From: Berghia stephanieae
Lineage: Eukaryota > Mollusca > Gastropoda > Nudibranchia > Aeolidiidae
NCBI GenBank assembly: GCA_034508935.3
Contig: CM067442.1
Span: 87,664,948 to 87,728,947 of the forward strand
DNA: 64,000 nt
Reading direction: 5' to 3'
In this document: piece after piece, positions 13,901 through 25,118 of the stretch
Numbering within the stretch: position 1 is the first letter of the stretch
Layout: each line of letters begins with the position of its first letter
Notes under the pieces: generated by a model
The model's database searches: none
What the model was told of the DNA's origin: nothing
Seen by the model: only the letters and a program-made list of their open reading frames with translations
Translations under genes and position numbers: made by a program

Positions 13901-16900
13901 CATTGTGTATATTTCAGGTTCGACTTGTGATGATTTCACGCATGGCCAAACCAGAGGAAGTTCTCGTCGTTGAAAATGACCAGGGGGGTTGTTAGAGAAT
14001 TTATGAAAGACACAGATTCCATTAATTTGTATAAAAACATGAGGGAAACATTAGGTGAGAAGGCAAATTTCTTTGGCCTTTAACTCATTTATTTTCAATA
14101 TCTGATATTGCCCTTGCCTCATGAGCTACATCAAAAGTTGTTCAGGTCAGTTCTCTAGTCATTAATTGCCAACTGATTGTTCATAGGAAGTTTTGAAAAA
14201 TTTAAAAAGTGTGTATCTTTGAATTTAATGTAAGAATTTTTACTCATGTGAATGTAGTTTTGACTGTTTGTATGATTTCATTAAAAAATATATTTAAAAA
14301 AATTCTTATTTCAGTTTATTTAACTCATCTTGACTACACTGATACTGAAAACATCATGACAGAAAAACTGCATAATCAAGTAAATGGCACAGAGTGGTCA
14401 TGGAAAAACTTGAATACAGTAAGAAGTAGTATAAGACAACCTTAAATAGCTTTAGATACTATTTTTTTTTTACTTAACATTTTCATTGAATCAACCAAAA
14501 CTAACATTACAGAAATGGTAATGTCCACTCCATACATTTTTTTTCCATAGTGGGCTGGGAGGCACTTACTGTGTCTTCTATCCCCCTTTATCTGCTTTCC
14601 AACATGCTTTCTGTCTTTGTCTTGGGAGGAATTTACTTGGTTTTGTCCTGGCACTGGCCGGATACCCTAGCAGGGAGGGAAACAGTATAGTTAGTTTTGG
14701 GAGGTGATATTTTTTTCCTTGTAAATCATCTCTCTGTTATGCATTGTATTTTATTTTATTTGCATATTATATATGATTTGTACACATTTGAGTGTATTCC
14801 TCTTAGTGGGGATCTGTACTTGTGTCTGAATGAGACTTTAGGTGATCTCAAACTAAGTAACTTTGATAGTGTGCTCTTGGAATCTACTTCTGTTTCCTAT
14901 TTGAACCAATTCCCCTTGTCTTACCTTTTCTTGGGTGCTTTAATTTTAATACTAGAACTTTTACTAACCCATTTTCTTCCTTTTTACTGGTGCTGTTATG
15001 ACCTCAATGTGTTGCAAGCGCCGTAATATCCTTAAAAACAAAACAACAATAATTTTTTTTTTTTGTAAAGATTTCTCAGAAATTATTTTCTTTTCTTCCT
15101 TTTTTTTTGTCCTATCGATTTTTTCCAAAAAATTAAAACTTCATGTGCTGATATTTTTTTTCTCTTTCTTTCTCCAGATTTGTTGGGCCATTGGCTCTAT
15201 TAGTGGGGCTATGCATGAAGATGATGAAAAAAGATTTCTAGTCACTGTTATTAAGGTATTTTCTTTCTCATAACCACATAGGGTTGTTGTTTTTTTTTTT
15301 TGGTGTTTGTTTTATTTTTTCAAAATCTAGACGTTAGAAAAAATAATTTTGCTCAGCTTTTTATTTAAAAAGGGGAATATTTTCTGCTCTTTTGTTTGAA
15401 ATCAAATCATTAAATTTGATCTTTGCTGAAAATAGCCATGAACAGTTTATCCATGATAAACAGATAGTTTCCATTCAAGCAATACATATTGCTTCTATAT
15501 ATTTATTATTTATCACATCATCAAATCTCATCATCTATGTAAACAATATATGAAAACCATTGTTTTCTTATTTGAAAGAAGTTGTGACATTTTATTTTCA
15601 CAGGATTTGTTAGGCTTGTGTGAACAGAAGCGTGGCAAAGACAACAAGGCAATTATTGCATCCAATATTATGTATGTTGTGGGACAGTACCCAAGATTTT
15701 TGCGAGCGCATTGGCGATTCCTGAAGACTGTTGTAAATAAATTATTTGAGTTCATGCATGGTAAGTTTTCACTTTTCAAATTATATGTACATTAACTGTT
15801 ATGAATTTTAAAAGTCATGTTCAGTTAAAAGCATTGTTGATGTAATTTCTGTATCTAAACGGACTAAGGGGTTCAGAAATGAAAGCCCTTCCCATAAAAT
15901 ATTTTGTTCCATTTGCTTATATTGTCAGATTTCCATTTTGTCTGTCAGATTTCTACTTTGAAAAATATATGGAATATTTAAAATCTGGAAGAAGGGAAAC
16001 CTTTTTCATTCCATGGTATAATATGAATTCATTTATTGCACAATGAGTGAGACTTAAATGTCTCTTCTAGCATAATGTTTTTGTGTTGTTGGAATTTTAA
16101 AAAACATATCATAAAACCTAAATTACTAATGGTGTCTTAAAAATTTTGTTATATCAAAACTAAACAATTTCGATTTTCTCCTAAGAAGGACTCACATTTA
16201 ATAGTAGGTATATATTTTGTGTTGGTATTGAAATGGAACATATTTTTTTTCTGTTTGAATCAGAAACGCACGATGGTGTTCAAGACATGGCCTGTGATAC
16301 TTTTATCAAGATTGCTCAAAAATGCAGACGTCACTTTGTGCAGGTTCAGGTGGGAGAGGTTATGCCATTCATTGAGGAATTCTCAATGGAATAAACACCA
16401 TCATTTGTGATTTACAGCATCAGCAGGTCCATACATTTTATGAAGCAGTTGGTCTTATGATTGGGGCACAAACTGACCAAGTTGCTCAAGATCATCTCAT
16501 TGAACGTTACATGCTTCTGCCTAATCAAGTAAGTTTTTGTTTTAATGTTAAGCTTTTTTTGTTGTATTTCGTGATTTATTTTGGTTGTTTAATGGAATTT
16601 ATAAAAATTTATCAAGAGATCCAAAGTAATAAAAATGGTCCTGCCTGACTGACGGTCTTTTACAATGATTTTTGGTATGAAAGCAATGTTTTATATGAGA
16701 GCCTTTGATAGACATTGTTGTAATCCATCAGAGTTTTGACTTTCGGGTACAAAGTAGCAATGAACTCAATTTACACCAATAGTAAAATGGTATTAATTCC
16801 CTGATGCTTCTACAATAATTTTTTAATATATATATTGAGTAACCATTTGACAATTGCAGGTATGGGATGGGATTATCAATCAAGCCACCCAGAATGTCCA

Positions 16901-19900
16901 AGTTTTAAAAGATCCTGAGGCTGTCAAACAACTGGCTAATATCCTGAAAACCAATGTCAGGGCCTGTAAAGCTCTTGGTCATCCTTATGTGGTACAACTT
17001 GGAAGAATATATTTGGACATGCTTAATGTGTACAAGGTAATCATTGATTTGAGTGGGCTGCAGTTTATTAAATGTTTTGTTTTCTCCATAATATTTAAAA
17101 GAAATAGTTGATTTAAGAAAACAATGAAATGTAATGCATTCATTTTTCTCAGGTTTATTATTATTATAATTGCTATGTTTTACTCTAACAAGGTTTCAAG
17201 TGTCTCAGTTATTATATATATATGTCTCAACAGGTAATGAGTGAAAACATAAGTAGTGCGATTGCAACAAATGGAGAAAGTGTGACCAAGCAGCCTCTCA
17301 TTAGATCAATGAGGACAGTAAAGAAAGAAACTTTGAAGCTTATCTCTGGATGGGTCATCAGATCCAATGACTCTGAAATGGTAAGACATTGACTTGGTTG
17401 TCACATCACTCCATGGGTGGTTTACTTTTTTATTATTGTGATACTTGTTCTTCACCTTTTATGTGGTATTCAAATGTTACATCTAGTTCGATAGAAGTCA
17501 GTCTAAGGTGTACAATGCATTTCAATCAATTTGGTCATCCAGGTTTTTAGGTTTATTTATTTCTTCTGATTTTGATTCACCATTTCTTTGTGATTGATAA
17601 TTTTGAAATTTTTATTCAGGTTGCTAAAAATTTTATTCATCCACTCCTGGAAGCAGTGTTGTTGGATTATCAGCGTAATGTTCCAGCAGCAAGAGAGCCT
17701 GAAGTCCTTAGTACAATGGCTACAATTGTAAATAAATTAAAGGTAAGGATGTTGAAAATTTTCTTTTATGGTTTGCATATTAAATAAGGTTTATTGAAGG
17801 CAATAGCCTTTTTGACTTTTCTTCTTTTTTTTTTTTTTGGAGGTACTTTTAGACATTTTTGAATTTTTAAGCTATACCTCGATGTTGATTTTGTTTTGAA
17901 ATTAGTATAATGTGCTATTAAAATGGGAATTAGAATTACCGTAATTTACAACTGATTGATTGATTTCTTAAAACTAACAACAGTTTGCTGGTTTTGCTTT
18001 CTTTTAGAATAGTATAGGCCAGACCGTTTTTATTTTAAAACTCATATGTCTTTGGTTGGTCTAAGAAGTTTCTGTCAATTTTCATAGGGCTCACTTACGA
18101 GTTGTATTGTTTTAAATGGAGCCATAAATACTAGATTCTATCTTTACTTTATCAGTGTATTTCATTGATGATGATCTTTTCTCTCCCCCTCCCCCACCTC
18201 CCTTTTTTCTTTTTTCTCTTTACCTAGTTGCACATTACCAAAGATATCCCTCAGATATTTGATGCAGTGTTCGAGTGCACCCTTACCATGATAAATAAAG
18301 TAAGTATGATTTCATAATTACTATTTTATCCAGTCATCAGGATTTTATTTTCTAATTTCTTTTGGTAGGATGAGTAATTTTGTTTTTGGTTTAGGTTATC
18401 TTGGAGTAGGTTCTTAGTGGTGAATATTTAATCTTTAGCACTTTTCAGAAAAATGGGTGGGGCTTGGTTGACCTCCCATGGTAGGCAGAGAAGTCACTAT
18501 TGCTGTCTCTTCTCTTCTAACCCCCTACATTTCCCTTTCCATGTTGCTTTCTGTCTTTGTCTTAGAATGATATTACTTGGTTTTGTCCTGGCCTCTGGTC
18601 GGAGTCCTTTCCTGAGAGGGAAACAGTCAAATGTATAGTATCAGTCTCAGGAGATGATATTTTTCCATTTTAAATGATCTCTCTGTTGTGTAGTTATAAT
18701 TTTAGATTTTAGTATATTTTATAAACATTCAAGTGTGGTCCAATTGGTGGGATTCTGTGCTTGTATCTGGGTGACTTTTAGGTGAGCTCAAACTTAAGTA
18801 CGTGGATAGCAGGTTCTTGGAATCCGCTTCAGGCCCCTATTTAAACCAGTCCCCCTTGTCTTACTTTTTCTTGGGTGCTTTTATTGTAAATCCATAATTT
18901 TTTGACTCTCCAGTTTTGTTCCTTTTTATTGGTGCAGAAATGTGACCTATATGGGTTGCAAGCGCTGTAACCACCCCCCCCCCCCCCCCCCCCAAATAAC
19001 CAAAAAAAAACAAAACAACAATAAACAGCAAACCAAAAAGAAACTTTTAAAGAAAAAGGCATTTGTTTGAGACTACTTTATTGCTTTCCATTCCCAAAAG
19101 TTTTGTTTTTATTCACTAAACTTAAAAATGGAGATTTTGCTTCATGTCAAATCAAATTAATTCAATAAATACATCTAAATGATTTGTACTGCTACAAAAA
19201 AAAACTGTTTTCTGTTTTTTTTTTTAAATATAGGATTTTGAAGAATTCCCAGAGCATCGGACAAATTTCTTCTTGTTATTACAAGCAGTCACGTCTCACA
19301 GTTTCCAGGGTATGTAACAAATTTAAAAATTCTATGATTATCAAATAGCTATTTCAAAGCATCAGAATTTAAGGAGCTAAAATTTATCATGTTTCTGTTA
19401 GGTTGAAATAACAATAACAATTTTTTTTTTGGTCAGCTTTTGGAAATGAGACTGCTGAAAAATATTTTTTTTGCCAGTCTTCTTCCCTGTTCATTTAGTT
19501 GTGGAAGGGATAAAAAACAAAGTATTAGCATGTCATTTTTTGGTATTTGGATAGCTGATATCTTGCCGAGAAGAAAATTCACGCTTTTTTAATACACTCA
19601 TTTAAATAGATTATTTTAATGATCTTTTTACTGTATCACAAATGATATGATTACCCCATTGATGTACTTTATACAAAGTTTTATGTCTTTTATTTTTTTA
19701 AAATATTTTCTATTTTAAAAAAATGTTTTTTCAGCATTATTGAATATTCCACCTGCTCAGTTCAAACTTGTCTTGGATTCCATCATCTGGGCCTTTAAAC
19801 ATACAATGCGTAATGTGGCCGACACAGGCTTGGATATCCTGTATGTACTCTTACAAAATATCTCCAGAGAAGAATCAACAGCTCAAAGCTTCTACCAGAC

Positions 19901-19967
19901 TTACTTCACAGATATTTTGCAACACCTGTTTTCTGTTATCACTGACAGTTCTCATACAGCGGGTAAT

Positions 19968-20013
<46 letters not shown>

Positions 20014-23000
20014 TCTCTCTCTCTCCCCCATCCTTTTCTCTCTCCCCTCTCCTCTCCTCTCTCTCCTCTCCTCCTCTCCTCTCCTCTCTCTCATCTCTCT
20101 CTCTCTCCAACCTGCCACCAGTACGATAATCGTATTTAGAGATTTTGGACCCCAAATACCCGGATACGATTTTCGTGGATTTAATACGATTTTTTAAAAG
20201 ATATGTGATGTGAATGATATTGATGATACATTGATACACACGTCGTCGTGTCGTACACCAACGGTTGATTGTGTTTCTGAATGAATGATGCATCACATTT
20301 AATGCTATAGTTATCATTTCAGTTGCTTATATGATGCCGGTTTTCACCAATATTTTTCTCATACATTTTTGAGGATTTGCATAGGATTATGTATAGAAGC
20401 TTGTTTTATACTTTAAATAGTCTCAGACCACATTTAAACTTTTGCCATTCATTAAATAGAAAATTCTAAGTGAAAATTTAATTGAACCAACATCTTTGAC
20501 TTTGAAGCCTTCAATTAAAAACTGTATTGCAACTTAACTTAAACATAAATGGGTTATTTCCCTTTATAATAACTAAGATTACTCTATTTTGGTTGATAAA
20601 ATTTATAATGATCTTTTTTTTCCTTAATTATTTTGTACGAGTCTTGAATTACAAAGTGGGCAGCTTTAGGAACAGTATTTGGTTCAAAATGAATTCTCCA
20701 TAACCGTTTTAGAAGTATTTAACTTGTCTTTGCATATTACATACTTAGGAATTTCCCATCATTTGACCAAAGTAATAGTATTAGTAGGATGTAGTAGTAA
20801 AAGTAGTAGTGGTAATAGTAGTTAGTAGTAGTAGTAGGAAGAGGAGGAGTGAATGCTCAAAAAAAAAGACAAAAAGAGAGAGAGAGATGGATCATTAGAT
20901 AACATACGTGGAAAATATCTTGCCACTTTGCAAAATGTCATGTATTGAATTGAAGACCACTCTCTCAAATATTATATCTCAAAACTTACTCATAACTGAT
21001 TTATTGGGCTAGCAGATATCACCATCACAAGTTCATTTGGTACATCAGCATCATCCCCACATCATCATCTCTTACCACCACCGTCATGGCATCACCACTT
21101 CTACAACCGCCAACACAGCATTGTCACTGCCACAACCACCACCACATCACTTCTACCACCACCGCCACCACAGTTTCATCATCATCACCACCACCACAGG
21201 CACCATCGCTACAACAACCACCACTTCTTCCACTGACACTAGCATCAATACTTCGTACATGTTTGGGGCCTTTTGGTCATTTCTTTGAGTGTTTCGAAAG
21301 CAATTTCCTTAGATATTGCAATTTCTAAGCCTTATGCTACTTTAAAATGGTCATTGAGTTTTAGTTTCTTGATAAATCGATAATTTTGTAATCACTAGAG
21401 ATTGCTTGAATGATGAAGATCAGAGTTTATTTTGATTTGGGTTTGGTGTTAGCTTTTATATAAATTTGTGTAAAGTGCGCACTTTTTTTCTACTCACGCA
21501 GACAAAATACACTTTTTTGCTAAAAAATACACTTTTTAGGGTCATAGAATACACTTTTCATCCTGGAAGGTTGGCAGGTCTGTCTCTCTGTAAATTTATC
21601 ATTGTTGGTTATTTGATTTGATAACTCACTGGTCTCAAGATTTTGGAACCCATATCATTTCCTGATTAAAAATTATTTCAGTTTCTTAGTTTTGAGCAGC
21701 ACAAAGCAAATCAGTAAAACGATAATGAAACTTCTGATATAAATGTTAACAAATACAATGATGTGATTTCGCATGTCATATTAATGAGACTAACTTTATC
21801 AGTGTGTATTTGAGTTGATTAATTTTGAATTGCAGTTTGGTCTGTAATCTCCAATTCACGACTATCTCAAGTGTATTACTCCCAATGTTTCCAACAACCA
21901 TGCTTTAAATGTATATTATTTATAAGATATCTTGATAATTGAATTGCAGAATTTGATTTATCAATTCTTTGTTTTTAAATTCCATGAATAGGTCTTACAG
22001 TTCAGACAACAATCCTAGCGTACATGTTTTATTTACTTGAACATGGAAAAATCACAGCAGCTCTCAGTCCTAATATGCCAGCCGCACAAAATGTTCAGTA
22101 TGTTCAAGAGTTCCTTTTATCTTTGCTGAAGACGGCCTTTCCACATTTGAATGAGTAAGTTTCACCATAATTTATTTCTTAATTACTGAGTGTTTTCTTT
22201 TGCTTGTGGCTTATGTGTTTTATTTTGCTTGTGGCTTATGTTTTTTTATTTGTTTTCCTTATCGTCTGAAATTCTAGATTTTTTCCCTTTAAAAAATAAA
22301 TAATTAGAAATTGTTGTATGTTTATAAATGTTTTACATATTATGTGTTCTATAGCATATTTTAGAGTATCAATAATTCAAGATCAAATATTTGCATTCAG
22401 TCATTCTATAGACTGTCGTAAGTAAACAAATAACAATATAGGTTTAGATTTGTCTTATTAGAAGTTCTAGATGAAGTTTTTTCAATCAGTAAATTAATGA
22501 GTGTAAAGGCATTTTACACTGATCATCATTATCACAAAAACCTTTGGGGGGGGGGGGGGGGGTTGATTATGAAAATGATAATAGGTATCCCAAATTACTG
22601 CTGTTAATAGGTGAATGTTTCTTCACGAATCATCAAAAATGAGGTCTCTTTGAACAGTCTCTCATTCTCCTGAAGGCGCCATCCATGTAAACAAAGCCTG
22701 CTTTTTTTTTTTTTTTCTTCCCTTATACAAGATTTTTGTTTTTTTTCATAAATCATTTAAAAAATGAGGTCTATTTGAACAGTGTCTCTCTGTCTTGAAC
22801 TTGAGTTAATGGTGAAAAACTTGGTCAAAATCTTGTTTCATTGGCCATATGGTCTGGCAGCTCTCTTGTAACCATTTGGCAAGGATCTGGTGGTTGTGTT
22901 GTGGTTTTTTTGGGGGGGTACTCATTCAAACACACACACAGATAAAATGATATATAACCAAACATGTTATGTTTATAATTTTTTTCTTTCTCCCTTCTTC

Positions 23001-23249
23001 CTTTTATAGGCAGCAAATTACAATCTTCATCAGGGGATTGTTTAGTTTCAACCAAGACTGCAATGCTCTTAAGGAACACGTCAGAGATTTCTTAGTACAA
23101 ATCAGGGTAAGTTTTTATTTTAACTTTCACTTCATTGATTTAGGAGCGGTTTTTACTTTTGTATGTGCTGCATTCTTTCCAATAGCTGCTCAACACATAA
23201 AAAAATGGGGGTTTTTGTTTGTTTTTAGTGGGTCTTTTGGCTTTTGAAA

Positions 23250-23289
<40 letters not shown>

Positions 23290-23589
23290 TTTATAAAAAT
23301 GACATCATTTTTTTGTTTTTTTGTTGTTGAAAGAATATGCTATTTACCTGTCTTTATATATATAAATTTTTTTCTCTCGATTAACTCATGGTTTCTAATG
23401 TTATTATTGTTCTTTCTGTTTTTTAACTATTTATTCCCAAAGGAATTTGCTGGAGAAGATTTGGAGGATCTTTTCCTGGAAGAGAGAGAGAACACTATCA
23501 AGCATGCACAAGAAGAAAAAAGGAAACAACAGTTGTCTGTGCCAGGTATCGTGGGACCACATGAAGTGCCAGAAGAAATGCAAGATTGA
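1927..23589 (+). CDS. XPO1: Exportin-1 (CRM1) nuclear export receptor, 24 coding exons
   Basis: Binds leucine-rich nuclear export signals together with RanGTP and carries proteins and RNPs out through nuclear pores. Coding exons: 1927-2037, 2404-2578, 4330-4436, 6548-6663, 7535-7649, 8182-8301, 9726-9780, 10199-10275, 10513-10671, 11321-11524, 13918-14054, 14315-14418, 15178-15255, 15604-15760, 16264-16528, 16860-17036, 17234-17380, 17620-17742, 18228-18299, 19234-19309, 19735-19962, 21992-22154, 23010-23106, 23443-23589. All have AG/GT borders and matching phases. The product is about 1070 residues (human 1071), colinear with CRM1 from [19 protein letters not shown] to VPEEMQD. The cysteine targeted by leptomycin B in human CRM1 (C528) is kept in [11 protein letters not shown], near residue 526, exon 14. 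Frame is lost at a G run in exon 11 (13983-13988, two bases short, in the HEAT9 acidic-loop region) and at 16378-16379 in exon 15 (one base short). Flanking sequence is conserved, so consensus error is likelier than a pseudogene. The AG just before 1891 suggests a 5' untranslated exon upstream, possibly outside the window. Confidence 0.96.
2579..4329 (+). other. XPO1 intron 2, with one half of a local dispersed repeat
   Basis: No gene is seen. About 4011-4066 shares the words ggaactaaatgtctttttac and ttcaacgctcag with 5909-5975 in the next intron. The remainder is AT-rich, with no open frame that resembles a known family. Confidence 0.5.
4437..6547 (+). other. XPO1 intron 3
   Basis: Holds a small pogo/Tigger-like element (5339-5891) and, directly after it, the second copy of the dispersed repeat (5909-5975). 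Short T and A runs are frequent. No coding sequence is recognised. Confidence 0.5.
5339..5891. mobile_element. Small pogo/Tigger-like non-autonomous DNA element
   Basis: Starts CAGTGCACTCCGGATACGTC and ends with TTATCGGAGTCTACTG, flanked by TA on both sides (5337-5338 and 5892-5893). Arms carry the repeated 'aagtcgatt' / 'aagttgatt' words in inverse orientation. No transposase frame is visible. The CAGT...ACTG ends and TA target are typical of the Tc1/mariner-pogo group. Confidence 0.7.
7141..7320 (+). repeat. 45-bp imperfect tandem repeat, about 4 units, in XPO1 intron 4
   Basis: The phrase 'gatgagatgctgttt' recurs at offsets of 45, 45 and about 51 bases, with neighbouring 'ctatgacaaatttgg' in most units. 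It is a local minisatellite with no coding meaning seen. Confidence 0.75.
8721..9384. mobile_element. Possible pogo/Tigger-like element in XPO1 intron 6
   Basis: TA followed by CAGTGCACCT (8721-8730) is matched by AGGTGCACTT at 9375-9384. The outer ten bases match nine of ten in inverse orientation, and the rest of the arms match poorly. It is called only because the end resembles that of the 5339-5891 element. It could be chance. Confidence 0.4.
11379..11836 (+). repeat. First copy of a 458-bp tandem duplication (XPO1 exon 10 end plus intron 10 start)
   Basis: The unit starts inside XPO1 exon 10 and runs 312 bases into intron 10. It is followed directly by a second copy that appears identical on reading. 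This copy includes the working donor site at 11525. Confidence 0.92.
11837..12294 (+). repeat. Second copy of the 458-bp duplication, containing a partial XPO1 exon
   Basis: Repeats 11379-11836 with no difference that I could see by eye. It contains the last 146 bases of exon 10 (11837-11982) and its donor site. It has no good acceptor: only 'cattgtttag' precedes the exon-like part, and use of that AG would add 140 bases and shift the frame. It is therefore treated as an intronic pseudo-exon. Confidence 0.92.
12905..13329 (+). mobile_element. Old copy of the 0.53-kb SINE-like family, interrupted by a younger copy
   Basis: Shares the family landmarks in order: 'ctgtctttgtcttgg', 'ttgtcttgg..cttgcc', 'gagagg', 'aatcatctct', 'tttgagtatattc', 'gatcctgtacttgtgt', 'tctcaaactaag'. 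Its 3' end is cut at 13329, and the expected continuation 'gcgttgcaaaa' resumes at 13833 after the inserted copy. Confidence 0.7.
13330..13820 (+). mobile_element. SINE-like element (0.53-kb family), inserted in an older copy
   Basis: Flanked by the 12-base direct repeat AATCTCAAGCAA (13318-13329 and 13821-13832), a clear target-site duplication. It is 5'-truncated relative to the copy at 24588. The 3' end shows the family hairpin (tactggcgct ... caagcgccgtaaaa) and the A-rich tail with repeated aaac. Confidence 0.85.
14548..15049 (+). mobile_element. SINE-like element (0.53-kb family) in XPO1 intron 12
   Basis: Colinear with the full copy at 24588-25118 from 'catagtgggc' to the 3' block 'gtgttgcaagcgccgtaa' and an aaaacaaaac tail. 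The family's internal landmarks are all in order. No clear target duplication was read. Confidence 0.8.
18453..19022 (+). mobile_element. SINE-like element (0.53-kb family) in XPO1 intron 19
   Basis: Begins 'gggtggggcttggttgacc' like the full-length copies and ends 'gggttgcaagcgctgtaa', followed by a poly-C run and an A-rich tail. It is more diverged than the copies at 24588 and 28248. Confidence 0.8.
19969..20107 (+). repeat. CT-rich microsatellite in XPO1 intron 21
   Basis: Starts seven bases after the donor of exon 21 (exon end 19962) and consists of (CT)n with TCCTC variants. Confidence 0.9.
20108..21583. mobile_element. Possible TIR element filling XPO1 intron 21
   Basis: Left end 'caacctgccacc' (20108-20119) and right end 'aggttggcaggt' near 21568-21579 are inverse of one another. 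Both sides have 'gtattt/gtatt' words just inside and CT-rich DNA outside. Inside are TAG-rich (about 20780-20850) and CAC/ATC-rich (about 21025-21235) arrays and no transposase. The ends are short, so the call is tentative. Confidence 0.4.
23249..23288 (+). repeat. Poly-T tract of about 40 bases in XPO1 intron 23
   Basis: An uninterrupted T run. The length is probably inexact in any assembly. Confidence 0.9.
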
Positions 23590-23635
23590 AAACCTCATGT
23601 CAGCCTGTTGTTGAATTTATGTTTTCTCTATTTCC

Positions 23636-23641
23636 AATAAA
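23636..23641 (+). promoter_or_regulatory. Polyadenylation signal candidate for XPO1
   Basis: AATAAA lies 47 bases after the XPO1 stop codon, followed by T-rich sequence. Further AATAAA hexamers downstream (for example near 23911) could serve longer transcripts. Confidence 0.5.
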
Positions 23642-24587
23642 AACCGATATTGTTTATATATCATCTCAAAAATTGATATGGCCACATTGGAGCTTAATTT
23701 TTTAAAATTTTGTTGTTGTTGTTGTTTTGTTTGTTTAAATTGAATTAATAATTTACCAGAATTGCAAACTTGTGTGTTTATATATGAAAATATTGCCATG
23801 TTGTTAGGTAATTTTGTGTCCGTTTAATCTGTACTGCAGGTGCTAATGTGAAATTATAGAAACACTGTAGATATCTCATAAATTTTCATGTGTTCGGATT
23901 TTGAGTTGACAAATAAATTGTGATTAGTTGCTCCACAAAGTCTTAAACCTTCCATGGTCGTTTCTTTTTGAATGAATGGTCCAGATTTTCAGATCTTGCT
24001 TTTCAATGCCATATTTGAATGCCCTTTTTTATTTTTTTAATATTTTTTTTTAACCTCAGTTTCTTATTGTTAAGTACCTCTTTGAAAGCTAATGGAGGTA
24101 TAATGAAAGACCACAGATTCATTTGATATCATTTGTTGTAAAATAATCTGTGAAAACACCATTGTATCATTTATGATATTTATATTGGTGAGATTGTGGG
24201 TTTTGTTTTTGTTTGTAAATTTAGCTTAAACACACTGCCTGATAATGTTAATGGGTTTTTTTTTTTTTTTTTTTTGTCTTTATTTTATTTGAGAAATGCT
24301 TCTTGCATCAAGAAATACTCTTATTTTTGTAGCCGTTAACTGGGATGTTACGCATTTATGGTGGTCTCTCTCTCGACTAAGGTGTAAATATGTTCACCAG
24401 CTTTTGGTATCAATTGTATTTTTTTTTTATTATTGAGAAATTGAAAACCTATGACTGAATATTGACTTGACCCTTAGCATACATGGTATTTGAATGACAA
24501 ATTGATTGCATGGTAGTAAGAGTCGTTTAATATTTTGGATGGTTTTGAATTTTAATATTGGTGAAGACCAATGAATTCTTTTTTCAT

Positions 24588-25118
24588 CTGGGTGGGGTTC
24601 CTGACCTCCCATAGTGGGCAGGGAGGTACTTGCTGTGTCTTCTATCCCCTATATCTGTTTTCCAACTTGCTTTCTGTCTTTGTCTTGGAATGAGATTACT
24701 TGGTTTTGTCCTGGCCCTGGCCTGAGTCCTAGCTGGGAGGGAAACAGTCAAATGCATAGTTATTTTTTTGGGAAATGATATTTTTTTCCTTGTAAATCAT
24801 CTCGATGTTATGTATTATTATGTTTGTTATTTTTAATGTATAATGTAAGCATTTGAGTGTGTTCCTCTTTGTTGGATTTTGTGCTTGTGTCCGGATGAGA
24901 CTTATAGGTGATCTCAAACTAAGTACATTGATGGTTTGCTCTTGGAATCTGCCTCTGATCTCTATTTGTTCCCAGTTCCCCTGTCTTACTTTTTCTTGGG
25001 TGCTTTAATAGTAATTCTAGAACTTTTTACTATCCCATTTTCTTCCTTTTTACTGGCGCTGATATAACCTAAATGTGTGCAAGCGCCGTAAAACCCTTAA
25101 AAACAAACAAAACAAAAA
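24588..25118 (+). mobile_element. Reference copy of the 0.53-kb SINE-like family, with perfect target duplication
   Basis: Bounded by the 11-base direct repeat TCTTTTTTCAT (24577-24587 and 25119-25129), so both ends of the 531-bp element are defined. It starts CTGGGTGGGGTTCCTGACC. Near the 3' end 'tactggcgct' and 'gcaagcgccgta' can pair through GGCGCT/AGCGCC, and an A-rich tail with aaacaaac follows. I found no convincing polymerase III boxes and no open frame. It could be a SINE with an unusual head or a non-autonomous LINE derivative. Confidence 0.85.

Noticed and set aside
19740-20139. Long open frame continuing past XPO1 exon 21 with a Leu/Ser tail
   Set aside because: It is exon 21 read through its donor into a CT array. 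The acceptor at 21991 continues the XPO1 frame correctly.
21037-21328. Open frames rich in His/Thr/Ser (also 27738-27953, 35077-35428)
   Set aside because: They are translations of ATC/CAC/GAT arrays, with no protein similarity and no splice context.
1927-23589. XPO1 as a pseudogene because of two frame breaks
   Set aside because: All 24 exons have intact splice sites and matching phases, conservation is strong throughout, and the breaks lie at mononucleotide runs. Consensus error fits better.
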